Positions 1 to 6,019 of a DNA stretch of 6,363 nt are shown piece after piece. Both the position numbers and the translations under genes were made by a program. Origin of the DNA: Spirochaetaceae bacterium (GTDB lineage Bacteria > Spirochaetota > Spirochaetia > Treponematales > Breznakiellaceae); the NCBI GenBank assembly GCA_031255315.1, contig JAIRSS010000080.1:1-6363 (forward strand), given 5' to 3'. Position 1 is the stretch's first letter. The number at the start of each line of letters is the position of its first letter. The notes under the pieces were generated by a model. The model was not told where the DNA came from, did no database searches, and saw only the letters and a list, made by a program, of their open reading frames with translations.

Positions 1-1197
1 GCCGCCGGGGGGACCGTGCTGGACCCGTTGCCGGGATTTTTCCGTAATGTGGCGGTCTTCGACTTCCGCAGCCTGTATCCCACCATCATCCGTACCTTCA
101 ACGTGGATCCCCTCTCCCACGCCCGTGTTCCCCCGGACTCCCCGGCGGATGTCATTACCGCGCCCAACGGGGCTGTTTTTTCCCGGACGCAGGGGGTCCT
201 GCCCCTCCTGATCGCCGGATACTTCGCCGCCCGGCGGGAAGCCCTGGATGCCGGGGACGATACCGCCGCTTATGTGTACAAAATCCTGATGAACAGCTTT
301 TACGGCGTCCTGGGGGCCAGGGCCTGCCGGTACGCCCGCACCGGGTTGGCTGGGGCCATCACCTCTTTTGCCCGCGCGTGGCTCCTGGCCTCACGGGACT
401 GGTTCGCCGGCCAGGGCCGCCGGGTGCTCTACGGAGACACGGACTCTCTTTTCGTGGAGACCGGCCTGCCGGACGGCGCGGGATACGACGATTTCGCCGC
501 TCTTTGCGGAAACCTGGCGGGGGAACTGAACCGCGTTCTTTCGGAACGGATTTGGGAAGAATACCGGGTTGAGTCCTTCCTGGAGATGCGGTTTGAGAAA
601 GCCTACCGCCGCTTCCTGATACCGCCCCTGCGCGCTTTTCACGAACCCGGGGAAGCCGCCCGGGGCCGGGCTAAAGGCTACGGGGGCTTGCTTCTGAACG
701 AGGACAGGACCGCCGAAATAGAGGTGAAAGGCATGGAGGCGGTGCGAAGCGACGTTACGCCCCTGGCCCGGCGGGTTCAGGTGGAACTGCTGGGCTTGGT
801 GTTTTCCGGCGCCGGAGAGGAAGCCCTGGAGCAAAAGGTTTCCGTCATCCTGAAGGAACTCCGCTCAGGGAAGCTGGACGGGGAACTGATCTACCGGAAA
901 CGGCTTTCCCGGCCCCCGGAAACCTATACCGCCTCCACGCCTCCCCAGGTAAAAGCCGCCCGGGCTTTGGGCTGGAAGGGCCGCCGGGGAACGGTGGAAT
1001 TCGTTTGGACGGTAAACGGCCCTGAACCGGCGTCCCTGCCCCACGCCCGTTTCGATTATGACCGGTACATTGACTCCCAGGTGTTGCCGGTAGTCCGGTC
1101 CATAGCGGCCGCCTTAGGCTGGAGCCGGGGATTCTTCCATCAGAAAGGCCGGAACCTGGAGGCCCTGGAAAACGGGCAGATGGAGCTTGATCTGTAA
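1..1197 (+). CDS. polB: DNA polymerase II (family B), C-terminal half, 5' truncated by window
   Basis: This is the polymerase half of a family B DNA polymerase, which in bacteria is Pol II, a repair and translesion polymerase. The frame is open to base 1, so the gene begins outside the window; the GTG at 16 is an internal valine codon. 398 residues are visible (numbered from base 1). All three palm/fingers motifs are present in order: motif A DFRSLYPTII (21-30), with the first metal-binding Asp; motif B KILMNSFYG (94-102); and motif C YGDTDSLFV (144-152), with the catalytic Asp pair. KGMEAVRSD (243-251) fits the thumb-side motif. E. coli Pol II has about 780 residues with motif A near 420, so the missing part should hold the N-terminal and 3'-5' exonuclease domains. 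The protein ends in QMELDL, which resembles a sliding-clamp-binding hexapeptide. No downstream gene is close enough to suggest an operon. Confidence 0.93.
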   Translation, partial: AAGGTVLDPLPGFFRNVAVFDFRSLYPTIIRTFNVDPLSHARVPPDSPADVITAPNGAVFSRTQGVLPLLIAGYFAARREALDAGDDTAAYVYKILMNSFYGVLGARACRYARTGLAGAITSFARAWLLASRDWFAGQGRRVLYGDTDSLFVETGLPDGAGYDDFAALCGNLAGELNRVLSERIWEEYRVESFLEMRFEKAYRRFLIPPLRAFHEPGEAARGRAKGYGGLLLNEDRTAEIEVKGMEAVRSDVTPLARRVQVELLGLVFSGAGEEALEQKVSVILKELRSGKLDGELIYRKRLSRPPETYTASTPPQVKAARALGWKGRRGTVEFVWTVNGPEPASLPHARFDYDRYIDSQVLPVVRSIAAALGWSRGFFHQKGRNLEALENGQMELDL

Positions 1198-1311
1198 TCG
1201 GCCCCCATGCATGCGGCGGCGTGGCGGGGGGGAACCCCGGGTTTAGCTTACGCGCTGTTACGGTTGTTTCATCTGATATTTTCTGCGCGTACGTTCCGGG
1301 CGGCGGTTAAA

Positions 1312-1328
1312 TTTTTCACGTTGAAAAA
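1312..1328. promoter_or_regulatory. 7-bp inverted repeat upstream of apbE, possible operator or weak terminator
   Basis: The gap between polB and apbE contains TTTTTCA-CGT-TGAAAAA, a perfect 7-base inverted repeat with a 3-base centre, 64 bases before the apbE start. It could be a protein-binding site in the apbE promoter region or, in RNA, a weak hairpin ending polB transcripts. A TAGAAT hexamer at 1368-1373 could be a -10 box, but I see no good -35 partner. The rest of 1198-1391 is GC-rich then AT-rich spacer with no gene. Confidence 0.3.
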
Positions 1329-1391
1329 ATCGTACATTTAGCGGTGGATTAATAGGGATTCTTACGATAGAATTACGAAGGGTCTCTAATT

Positions 1392-2426
1392 ATGATAAAA
1401 CGCCGCGCAATTTTCTACGTGCTATTAGTATTTGCTGGTATCTGTCTGACCGGAATTATTCTGGTATGCCGTCAGAGGGGGCCGTCTTCTCAGGCGGAGT
1501 TTGTTCTGGGAACGGTTTGTACCGTGAACCTCTATGATCAGGGAAGAACCGGGGTTTATCAGGAAATATTCAGCCGGTTCCGGGAAATAGAAACCCGTAT
1601 GAGCGCCGTCTCTCCGGAAACGGAACTGGACCGGATCAACGCCAACGCCGGGATAGAGCCGGTGCTGGTTCATGCCGACGTGTTTGATGTGATAGAACTA
1701 GCGGTCCGTTACGCGGAGCTTTCCGGGGGCGCTTTTGATCCCACCGTCGGTCCGCTGGTTTCCCTGTGGGGCGTCAGCGGGGACCATCCCCGGCTTCCAT
1801 CCCTAGAGGAGATTGACGCGCTGCTTCCGCTGGTAGGCTGGCGGGACGTTGATCTCGACCGGAGCGGGCTCACCGTTTTCCTGAAACGCCCCGGCATGGC
1901 GCTCGACCTGGGGGCTGTCGCTAAAGGATACGCCGCGGACGAGGCGGCGCGAATCCTCCGGGAAAACCGGATTAACCGGGCTATCATCGATCTGGGGGGG
2001 AATATCCTGGCGTACGGCGAAAAAAAGGACCGGAGCCCCTGGAGGATAGGGATTCAAAATCCCCTGGACAACCGGGGCGCCTATGTGGGGATTGTGGAAC
2101 TCCGGGATAAAACAGCGGTTACTTCCGGGGTATACGAGCGTTATTTTGAAGCCGGCGGGGTGCGGTATCACCACATCCTTTCTCCCGCCACCGGCTATCC
2201 GGTATGGAACGGCCTTTTATCGGTTACTATTGTTGCCAGCCGCTCCGCTGACGCCGACGCGCTTTCCACGGCGGCGTTTGTCCTGGGCTACGAGAAGGGG
2301 AAGGAGATGATTGAGTCCCTGGACGGGGTGGCGGGGATATTCATCTTCGAAGACCAAAGCATCCGCCTCTGCGGAGGAGCCGTGTTTATTCTTACCGATG
2401 AAACGTACCGGATCATTTCCGGCTGA
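1392..2426 (+). CDS. apbE: FAD:protein FMN transferase, membrane-anchored or lipoprotein
   Basis: ApbE enzymes use FAD to attach FMN covalently to a Ser/Thr of exported proteins such as Rnf and Nqr subunits; some, including the Treponema pallidum homologue, also hydrolyse FAD. The protein has 344 residues, the usual length. It starts at ATG with GAAGG nine bases upstream. Residues 6-25 form a hydrophobic N-terminal segment after MIKRR, ending at Cys26 (ILVC), so it is either a lipoprotein with a non-standard lipobox or an N-terminal anchor; the catalytic part should face the periplasm. Family motifs: FVLGTVCTV (37-45), GGAFDPTVGPL (112-122), LDLGAVAKGY (171-180), TSGVYERYF (244-252), HILSPATGYP (261-270) and ADALST (288-293), whose Asp289 and Thr293 have the spacing of the Mg-binding pair. 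Ser264 stands where many homologues have Asp. The target protein is not visible here. The family assignment is secure. Confidence 0.93.
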   Translation: MIKRRAIFYVLLVFAGICLTGIILVCRQRGPSSQAEFVLGTVCTVNLYDQGRTGVYQEIFSRFREIETRMSAVSPETELDRINANAGIEPVLVHADVFDVIELAVRYAELSGGAFDPTVGPLVSLWGVSGDHPRLPSLEEIDALLPLVGWRDVDLDRSGLTVFLKRPGMALDLGAVAKGYAADEAARILRENRINRAIIDLGGNILAYGEKKDRSPWRIGIQNPLDNRGAYVGIVELRDKTAVTSGVYERYFEAGGVRYHHILSPATGYPVWNGLLSVTIVASRSADADALSTAAFVLGYEKGKEMIESLDGVAGIFIFEDQSIRLCGGAVFILTDETYRIISG

Positions 2427-2514
2427 ACAGGGTCCCCGTTGAATTCACGGATGCGGCGGGTCCACAATTTCAGTTTTGGAACGGCTGCGGCTAACTTTCA
2501 TTACCCGGGTAGAG

Positions 2515-2520
2515 TATAAT
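2515..2520 (+). promoter_or_regulatory. Candidate -10 box (TATAAT) directly before nagZ
   Basis: A perfect TATAAT lies in the 100-base gap between apbE and the hydrolase gene. It is followed by six bases (GAACCT) and then the ATG, so transcription from it would start at or next to the start codon. No convincing -35 box is present at 16-18 bases upstream (best TAACTT at 2492-2497), which keeps confidence modest. Confidence 0.4.
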
Positions 2521-2526
2521 GAACCT

Positions 2527-3714
2527 ATGCGTGGAGGTTGTTTTTCCCTGGCTTTGTGCATTCTTTTCCCCGTCACCGGTCTGTATGGGGAGCTTCCCGG
2601 AGACGCAGCGCGGGAATACGCCGTCCGGCTGGCTCGCGGGCTTGATGACCGGCAGTTGGCGGCGCAGGTACTCCTTACCGGTATAGACGGGGCGGGGGTT
2701 CTTGAGGATTCCATGAAGGCCCTCTTGAACCGGATTCCCGCCGGAGGGATAGTCCTTTTCAAGTACAACTTGTCGGTAGAGCGGAACCAGATCGCCCCAT
2801 TCCTGGAGTCGGCGGCGGCGGCGGCTTCTGTCCGGGGAATCCTGCCGGAGGGGGGGGTAACAATTCCCCCGTTTATCGCGGCGGATCACGAGGGAGGGAT
2901 GGTCCACCGTTTTGACCGGGGGGTGGGCCGTCTTTCAGCGCCGGCGGTCTATTGGGAGATGGCCGTGGCGCGGGGCTGGGATCTTGCCCTGGAATATGTT
3001 GAGTCAACGGCCCGCAGATCGGGCCGGGAAATACGCGCGTTGGGGCTTACCCTGAACCTGGCGCCCGTGGCGGAACCCTTGACCGAAAAGAACCGGGACT
3101 TCCTGGGCTCCCGTTCCTACGGCCCCGATCCCCGTTTCGTGGAACGGGCCGCCGCCGCTTTTATCCGGGGAATGGAAGAGGGGGGGGTAAGCTGCGCGGT
3201 TAAGCATTTTCCCGGAAATACCGGCGTGGATCCCCACGAAAAGACGGTCGTTCTTGATGCGGACCGGGAGGAGCTCGATGTGATGATCGCTCCGATGGCC
3301 GCCCTGATCCGGGCGGGAATACCCGCCGTCATGGTGTCCCATACGCTGGTTCCCGCCTGGGACAGCGGCCATATCGCCAGCCTGTCGCCCCGCGTCATTC
3401 AAACATGGCTCCGGGAGGAACTGGGCTTTACCGGCGTCGTTCTGGCGGACGACTTTTCTATGGGCGCGGCGGCTTCCGCACGTACCCCGGAGGACGCGGT
3501 TGTGGAAGCCCTGAACGCCGGAGTAGATATGACGATTGCCTGGCCCGGAAACCTGGCGTCGATCCACGGGGCTGTTCTTAAAGCCCTGGAGGAGGGCCGT
3601 CTCAGCAGAGCGCGGCTTGAGGAAGCGGCGGGGCGGATACTGTACGAAAAAATACGCCGGGGCCTCATTGCCGCCGGGCGGGAGGAAACGGGCGATGGCG
3701 CGGGTAACCAGTGA
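2527..3714 (+). CDS. nagZ: Exported glycoside hydrolase family 3, beta-N-acetylhexosaminidase (NagZ type)
   Basis: This is a single-domain family 3 glycosidase of the NagZ type, which removes beta-linked N-acetylglucosamine, classically from peptidoglycan fragments. I start it at ATG 2527 because residues 1-21 then form a signal peptide (hydrophobic core FSLALCILFPVTG); a TTG 17 codons earlier in the same frame would bury it. The protein has 395 residues, against about 340 for cytoplasmic NagZ. Motifs: AADHEGGMVHRF (118-129); LNLAPVAEP (176-184); SRSYGPDP (195-202); KHFPG (226-230), followed by the Asp235-Pro-His237 pair that matches the Asp-His acid/base dyad; VMVSH (268-272); and GVVLADDFSMG (303-313), with the nucleophile in Asp308-Asp309. 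The loop after KHFPG is about two residues shorter than usual. The signal peptide suggests periplasmic action, so cell-wall turnover or scavenging of dietary chitooligosaccharides are both possible. No good Shine-Dalgarno precedes the ATG. Confidence 0.88.
   Translation: MRGGCFSLALCILFPVTGLYGELPGDAAREYAVRLARGLDDRQLAAQVLLTGIDGAGVLEDSMKALLNRIPAGGIVLFKYNLSVERNQIAPFLESAAAAASVRGILPEGGVTIPPFIAADHEGGMVHRFDRGVGRLSAPAVYWEMAVARGWDLALEYVESTARRSGREIRALGLTLNLAPVAEPLTEKNRDFLGSRSYGPDPRFVERAAAAFIRGMEEGGVSCAVKHFPGNTGVDPHEKTVVLDADREELDVMIAPMAALIRAGIPAVMVSHTLVPAWDSGHIASLSPRVIQTWLREELGFTGVVLADDFSMGAAASARTPEDAVVEALNAGVDMTIAWPGNLASIHGAVLKALEEGRLSRARLEEAAGRILYEKIRRGLIAAGREETGDGAGNQ
3681..3685 (+). promoter_or_regulatory. 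Strong ribosome binding site for the pseudouridine synthase
   Basis: GGAGG lies nine bases before ATG 3695, inside the last codons of the hydrolase gene. It decides the start of the next gene against the longer frame that opens at ATG 3536, and it suggests translational coupling of the two genes. Confidence 0.8.
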
Positions 3715-4429
3715 AGACGTTCCAAAGGGTATAGAATCCCGCCTTCTTTATACGAGCGGGCGATACCTGGCGATCAATAAACTGCCGGGAGAGACGGCGG
3801 AAGGGGCGGGTAAGCGGGGCCGGCCCTTCCCGGTTACGGCGGTTCACCGGCTGGACGCGCCGGTTTCGGGGTGCGTCCTCTTCGCCCGGACTCAGGCCGC
3901 TTTTGCGGCGGCGTCGGCGGTTTTTGCGGGAAACTCCGGGGGGGTTGAAAAACGCTACTGGGCCGTTGTCGAAGCCTTTGAATCTTTGGCGGACCGGGAA
4001 CGCCCCCGCCGGTTTCCCGAGACGGGGGAACTGGTTCACTGGATTTTCCATGACGGGCGGCGGAACAAAAGCATTGCCTTTGATGAGAGCGGGCCGGGGC
4101 GCAGGCGGGGGGCGCTCCGGTACCGGATCACCGGACGGGGGGAACGGTATCTGTTTCTGGAGATAGCGCTGATTACGGGCCGGAGCCACCAGATACGCGC
4201 CCAACTCGCCGCCCTGGGCCTCCGCGTCAAGGGAGATCTGAAATACGGCGCCAGACGCAGCGAGCGGAACGGAGGCATACGCCTTCACGCCCGTTCCCTT
4301 TCGTTCCGAAACCCTCTGCCGGGAGGGGAAATCATCCGTATTACCGCGCAGCCGCCCCTCAAGGACCGGCTTTGGGAGGCTGTTGAATCCTGTATGGCAG
4401 GAGATGGGTTTTTGTCAATGGACGGCTAG
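3695..4429 (+). CDS. RluA-family RNA pseudouridine synthase
   Basis: The enzyme isomerises uridine to pseudouridine in rRNA or tRNA in the cytoplasm. The 244-residue product has the catalytic motif AVHRLDAPVSG (49-59), with Asp54 as the nucleophile; KRYWAVV (86-92); and LITGRSHQIRAQLAALG (159-175), followed by KGDLKYG (179-185), the conserved RluA-type core. There is no N-terminal S4 RNA-binding domain, so it is a catalytic-domain-only member like RluA or TruC rather than RluC or RluD. The exact target base cannot be told from sequence. The start at ATG 3695 is supported by GGAGG nine bases upstream; it overlaps the hydrolase gene by 20 bases, so the two are probably co-transcribed. Its stop codon overlaps the stop of tag on the other strand. 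Confidence 0.88.
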   Translation: MARVTSEDVPKGIESRLLYTSGRYLAINKLPGETAEGAGKRGRPFPVTAVHRLDAPVSGCVLFARTQAAFAAASAVFAGNSGGVEKRYWAVVEAFESLADRERPRRFPETGELVHWIFHDGRRNKSIAFDESGPGRRRGALRYRITGRGERYLFLEIALITGRSHQIRAQLAALGLRVKGDLKYGARRSERNGGIRLHARSLSFRNPLPGGEIIRITAQPPLKDRLWEAVESCMAGDGFLSMDG

Positions 4430-5007
4430 GAATGCAGGCCGTGATCGGGATGCCGGAAACAATCAACCAGATGATCGTTCACCAGTCCGGCGGCCTGGAG
4501 AAACGCATATACAATGGTAGGCCCTACAAAGGTGAAGCCCCGCGTTTTGAGTTCTTTGGAAATCCTTTTGGAAAGCTCCGTCGATGCGGGGACTTCCGCC
4601 ATGTCTGCAAACCGGTTGATCACCGGTTTCCCGTCCACCCAGTCCCAGAGCCACCGGGAAAAAGAGACCGGCCCTTCCATCATGGCAAGGTAGGCCCGGG
4701 CGTTTCCGATGGCGGACTCAATTTTTCGCCGGTTCCTGATGACGCGGGCGTCCTGCATGAGCCGCTCAATATCCTTTTTGCCATACCGGGCCATGCGTTC
4801 TGGATCCATACCGTCAAAAGCCTCCCGATACCCCTCCCTGCGCTTTAAGATGGTGAGCCAGGACAGCCCCGCCTGAGCCCCGTCAAGGATCAGGAACTCA
4901 AAGAGCTTCCGGTTGTTTTTTAGGGGACGGCCCCATTCTTTATCGTGATATGCGACATAGATGTCGTGGGAAAGACACCAGGGACAGCGCGTTGTTTCCG
5001 TACTCAT
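4426..5007 (-). CDS. tag: DNA-3-methyladenine glycosylase I
   Basis: Tag is the base-excision repair enzyme that removes 3-methyladenine from alkylated DNA. The 193-residue product lines up almost throughout with E. coli Tag (187 residues). The structural zinc ligands are all present: Cys8, His21, His179 and Cys183, with the right spacing (YHDKEWG at 20-26; NDHLVDC at 177-183). The base-binding pocket residues Tyr20 and Trp50 (QAGLSW, 45-50) are kept. Position 42, equivalent to the substrate-contacting Glu38 of E. coli, is Asp. GNARAYL (101-107) and GFTFVGPTIVY (157-167) are further conserved blocks. The start at 5007 has GGAGT seven bases upstream on the minus strand. The gene converges on the pseudouridine synthase with a 4-base overlap and no terminator between them. 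A promoter-like pair lies in the repeat element upstream (TTGCCG at 5096-5091, TATTGC at 5073-5068, spacer 17), but it is weak. Confidence 0.95.
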   Translation of the reverse strand: MSTETTRCPWCLSHDIYVAYHDKEWGRPLKNNRKLFEFLILDGAQAGLSWLTILKRREGYREAFDGMDPERMARYGKKDIERLMQDARVIRNRRKIESAIGNARAYLAMMEGPVSFSRWLWDWVDGKPVINRFADMAEVPASTELSKRISKELKTRGFTFVGPTIVYAFLQAAGLVNDHLVDCFRHPDHGLHS

Positions 5008-5074
5008 AACGTATACTCCGTAATACCCCGTACTCTGTACCGTGAGTTCGCCGGGAAAAACTCATGTGCAATAC

Positions 5075-5166
5075 CGTTATTGCGAGTGTACGGCAAATTG
5101 CCGGGCGAAGCAACGGCTCATCTGGATTGCGCCGCCCAGCGGCCCGCTTCACTCCTCGCAATGACG
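5075..5166. repeat. 92-bp inverted-repeat intergenic element (CGTCATTGCGAGG type)
   Basis: CGTTATTGCGAG at 5075-5086 pairs with CTCGCAATGACG at 5155-5166 (11 of 12 bases), giving an element with near-perfect terminal inverted repeats. Inside are further dyads: CGGCAA-A-TTGCCG (5091-5103) and GCCGC-CCA-GCGGC (5131-5143). The right half reads CTGGATTGC...CACTCCTCGCAATGACG, which matches the dispersed intergenic repeat seen in many unrelated bacteria, often mistranslated as 'LDCxASLAMT'. It begins 68 bases upstream of the tag start. It has no transposase and is probably a small non-autonomous or REP-like element. The family resemblance is from memory; the dyads are read directly. Confidence 0.75.
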
Positions 5167-5390
5167 CGGGCTGCATCGAACATTCCGGCTGTTTACGACG
5201 TTTGGGCGGCCCGAATAAGGGCTTTGCGAAGCATCGCTTCCACAGGAAGCGCGGCCAGGGCTGGCAAAATGTGGGTGGAGTGAGCTGTGGGAAGGAGCGC
5301 AGCGACTGACCTGGGCGAACGGAACCCCGAACCGCTTTAGCGGCGAAGCGTAACCAGTCCTGTTATGCGCAATAGCCCCTAAAAAATTAA
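5167..5390. repeat. GC-rich structured non-coding block, probable dispersed repeat
   Basis: No believable gene lies here; frames that stay open show the arginine, serine and alanine bias of translated GC-rich repeats. Perfect small hairpins are present: CGCTTCC-ACA-GGAAGCG (5235-5251) and CCGCT-TT-AGCGG (5332-5343). The heptamer GCGAAGC occurs at 5226-5232 and 5343-5349, and also in the element to the left (5105-5111). GGAGCGCAGCGAC (5294-5306) echoes the repeat consensus GGAGCGAAGCGAC. The block ends abruptly where AT-rich DNA begins near 5381. It may be a second repeat unit or a structured RNA; no promoter or terminator for an RNA was seen. Confidence 0.45.
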
Positions 5391-5419
5391 TTGACAAAAG
5401 AACTTTTTATGTCCAGAAT
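5391..5419 (+). promoter_or_regulatory. Candidate sigma-70 promoter of the decayed exported-protein gene
   Basis: A perfect TTGACA (5391-5396) is followed after 17 bases by CAGAAT (5414-5419), four of six matches to TATAAT. Transcription would begin near 5426, just before the GGAG (5427-5430) that serves the GTG start at 5437. The promoter sits exactly at the change from GC-rich repeat to AT-rich DNA. Confidence 0.5.
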
Positions 5420-5429
5420 GTATTCTGGA
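5412..5429. promoter_or_regulatory. 18-base palindromic operator-like dyad over the -10 region
   Basis: TCCAGAAT-GT-ATTCTGGA is a perfect inverted repeat with 8-base arms and a 2-base centre. It covers the candidate -10 box and transcription start, the usual position for a repressor site. Its right arm also contains most of the Shine-Dalgarno GGAG, so in a longer transcript it could fold and hide the ribosome site. I do not recognise the regulator. Confidence 0.5.
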
Positions 5430-5436
5430 GAAAACA

Positions 5437-5956
5437 GTGGACAAAAAAAAATAAGTTCTTTTTTATAGCTTTAATTCTCATAATAACCGGAGTTTTATAT
5501 GCGCGTCCCATCATGGATGACAAGAGCTATGAATTTCACGATCCGATTCAATACAAATTAAAAATTCAAAAAGATGTATTCATGAATAAACTTAAAGAAA
5601 TACCACGCATTACAGAAAAGATGATGGGATGCTCATTTCATTCAGAATGTTTTCAATTAAAACATTTTGGGTGAGTTCAATATAACTTATGCCGGTGATG
5701 ATTATTATAAGCAGTATCGAAGAGGAAACGAAGATACAATATTTTATGTCTATGTTCAGTTTATCGAAAACGATACCATAGTATTACTAAAAAAATGCGA
5801 GGTAAAAGTTGCCGGATTTTACTAAAAAGAGCCTGAACAGCATGAAATAATTATTGATGTATTTAACCAAAATGTTATTGACTGTCTGGAAGATAAACCG
5901 ATATTGAAAACATTGTCATTTTTGATTATGCGAACAAGACGGTGCGGATAAAATAG
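5437..5956 (+). pseudogene. Decayed gene for a small exported protein of unknown function (about 172 residues when restored)
   Basis: GTG 5437 follows GGAG by six bases and opens as V-D-K-K-K-stop. Removing one A from the A9 run (5443-5451) restores DKKNKFFFIALILIITGVLYA, a typical Sec signal peptide (basic start, hydrophobic core, cleavage after LYA). The mature frame then reads RPIMDDKSYEFHDP and on to KHFG, where TGA stops it (5672-5674). Dropping one base near GGG (5669-5671) continues as EFNITYAGDD through KCEVKVAGFY to an in-frame TAA (5823-5825), then KEPEQHEIIIDVF to CLEDK. One added base near 5895-5899 gives DIENIVIFDYANKTVRIK and TAG 5954-5956. The repairs give exactly 173 codons including the stop. 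I do not recognise the family; two Cys (GCSFHSEC) lie in the mature part. Its low GC differs from all genes to the left, suggesting acquired DNA. Sequencing error in homopolymers could explain the indels but not easily the TAA. Confidence 0.7.
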
Positions 5957-5993
5957 GGTAATCGAAAGAAAAGTGTAAAAGAACAAATTACAC

Positions 5994-6019
5994 ACCCGAT
6001 GCTGTCTATGGCATCGGGT
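5994..6019. terminator. Perfect 9-bp hairpin downstream of the pseudogene, possible terminator
   Basis: ACCCGATGC (5994-6002) pairs perfectly with GCATCGGGT (6011-6019) around an 8-base loop. It lies 37 bases after the restored stop codon of the pseudogene, as a terminator would. The following plus-strand bases (TGTTGGTTACT) are only moderately T-rich, so an intrinsic terminator is plausible but not certain. Confidence 0.45.

Noticed and set aside
16..18. GTG as start of the polymerase gene
   Set aside because: The frame is open to base 1 and half the protein would be missing; the gene simply enters from the left.
1198..1240. GC-rich C-run/G-run after polB as an intrinsic terminator
   Set aside because: The C-run and G-run pair poorly with a long loop, and no T-run follows.
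2476..2526. TTG 2476 as start of the glycosidase
   Set aside because: It adds 17 polar residues in front of a clear signal peptide and has no better ribosome site than ATG 2527.
3536..3694. ATG 3536 as start of the pseudouridine synthase
   Set aside because: The extra 53 residues overlap the hydrolase in another frame and look like shadow sequence; GGAGG supports ATG 3695.
2491..4288. Long minus-strand frames of 93-207 codons opposite the hydrolase and pseudouridine synthase
   Set aside because: They are antisense shadows in GC-rich DNA; the plus-strand frames carry all conserved motifs.
5075..5349. Repeats as a CRISPR array
   Set aside because: Repeated units are only 7 bases, with spacing near 120 and internal dyads; there are no uniform direct repeats and no cas genes.
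4945..5397. Open frames on both strands across the repeat block, up to 112 codons
   Set aside because: They translate the repeat (including an LDCAAQRPASLLAMT-like string) and have no domain, ribosome site or codon bias of a gene.
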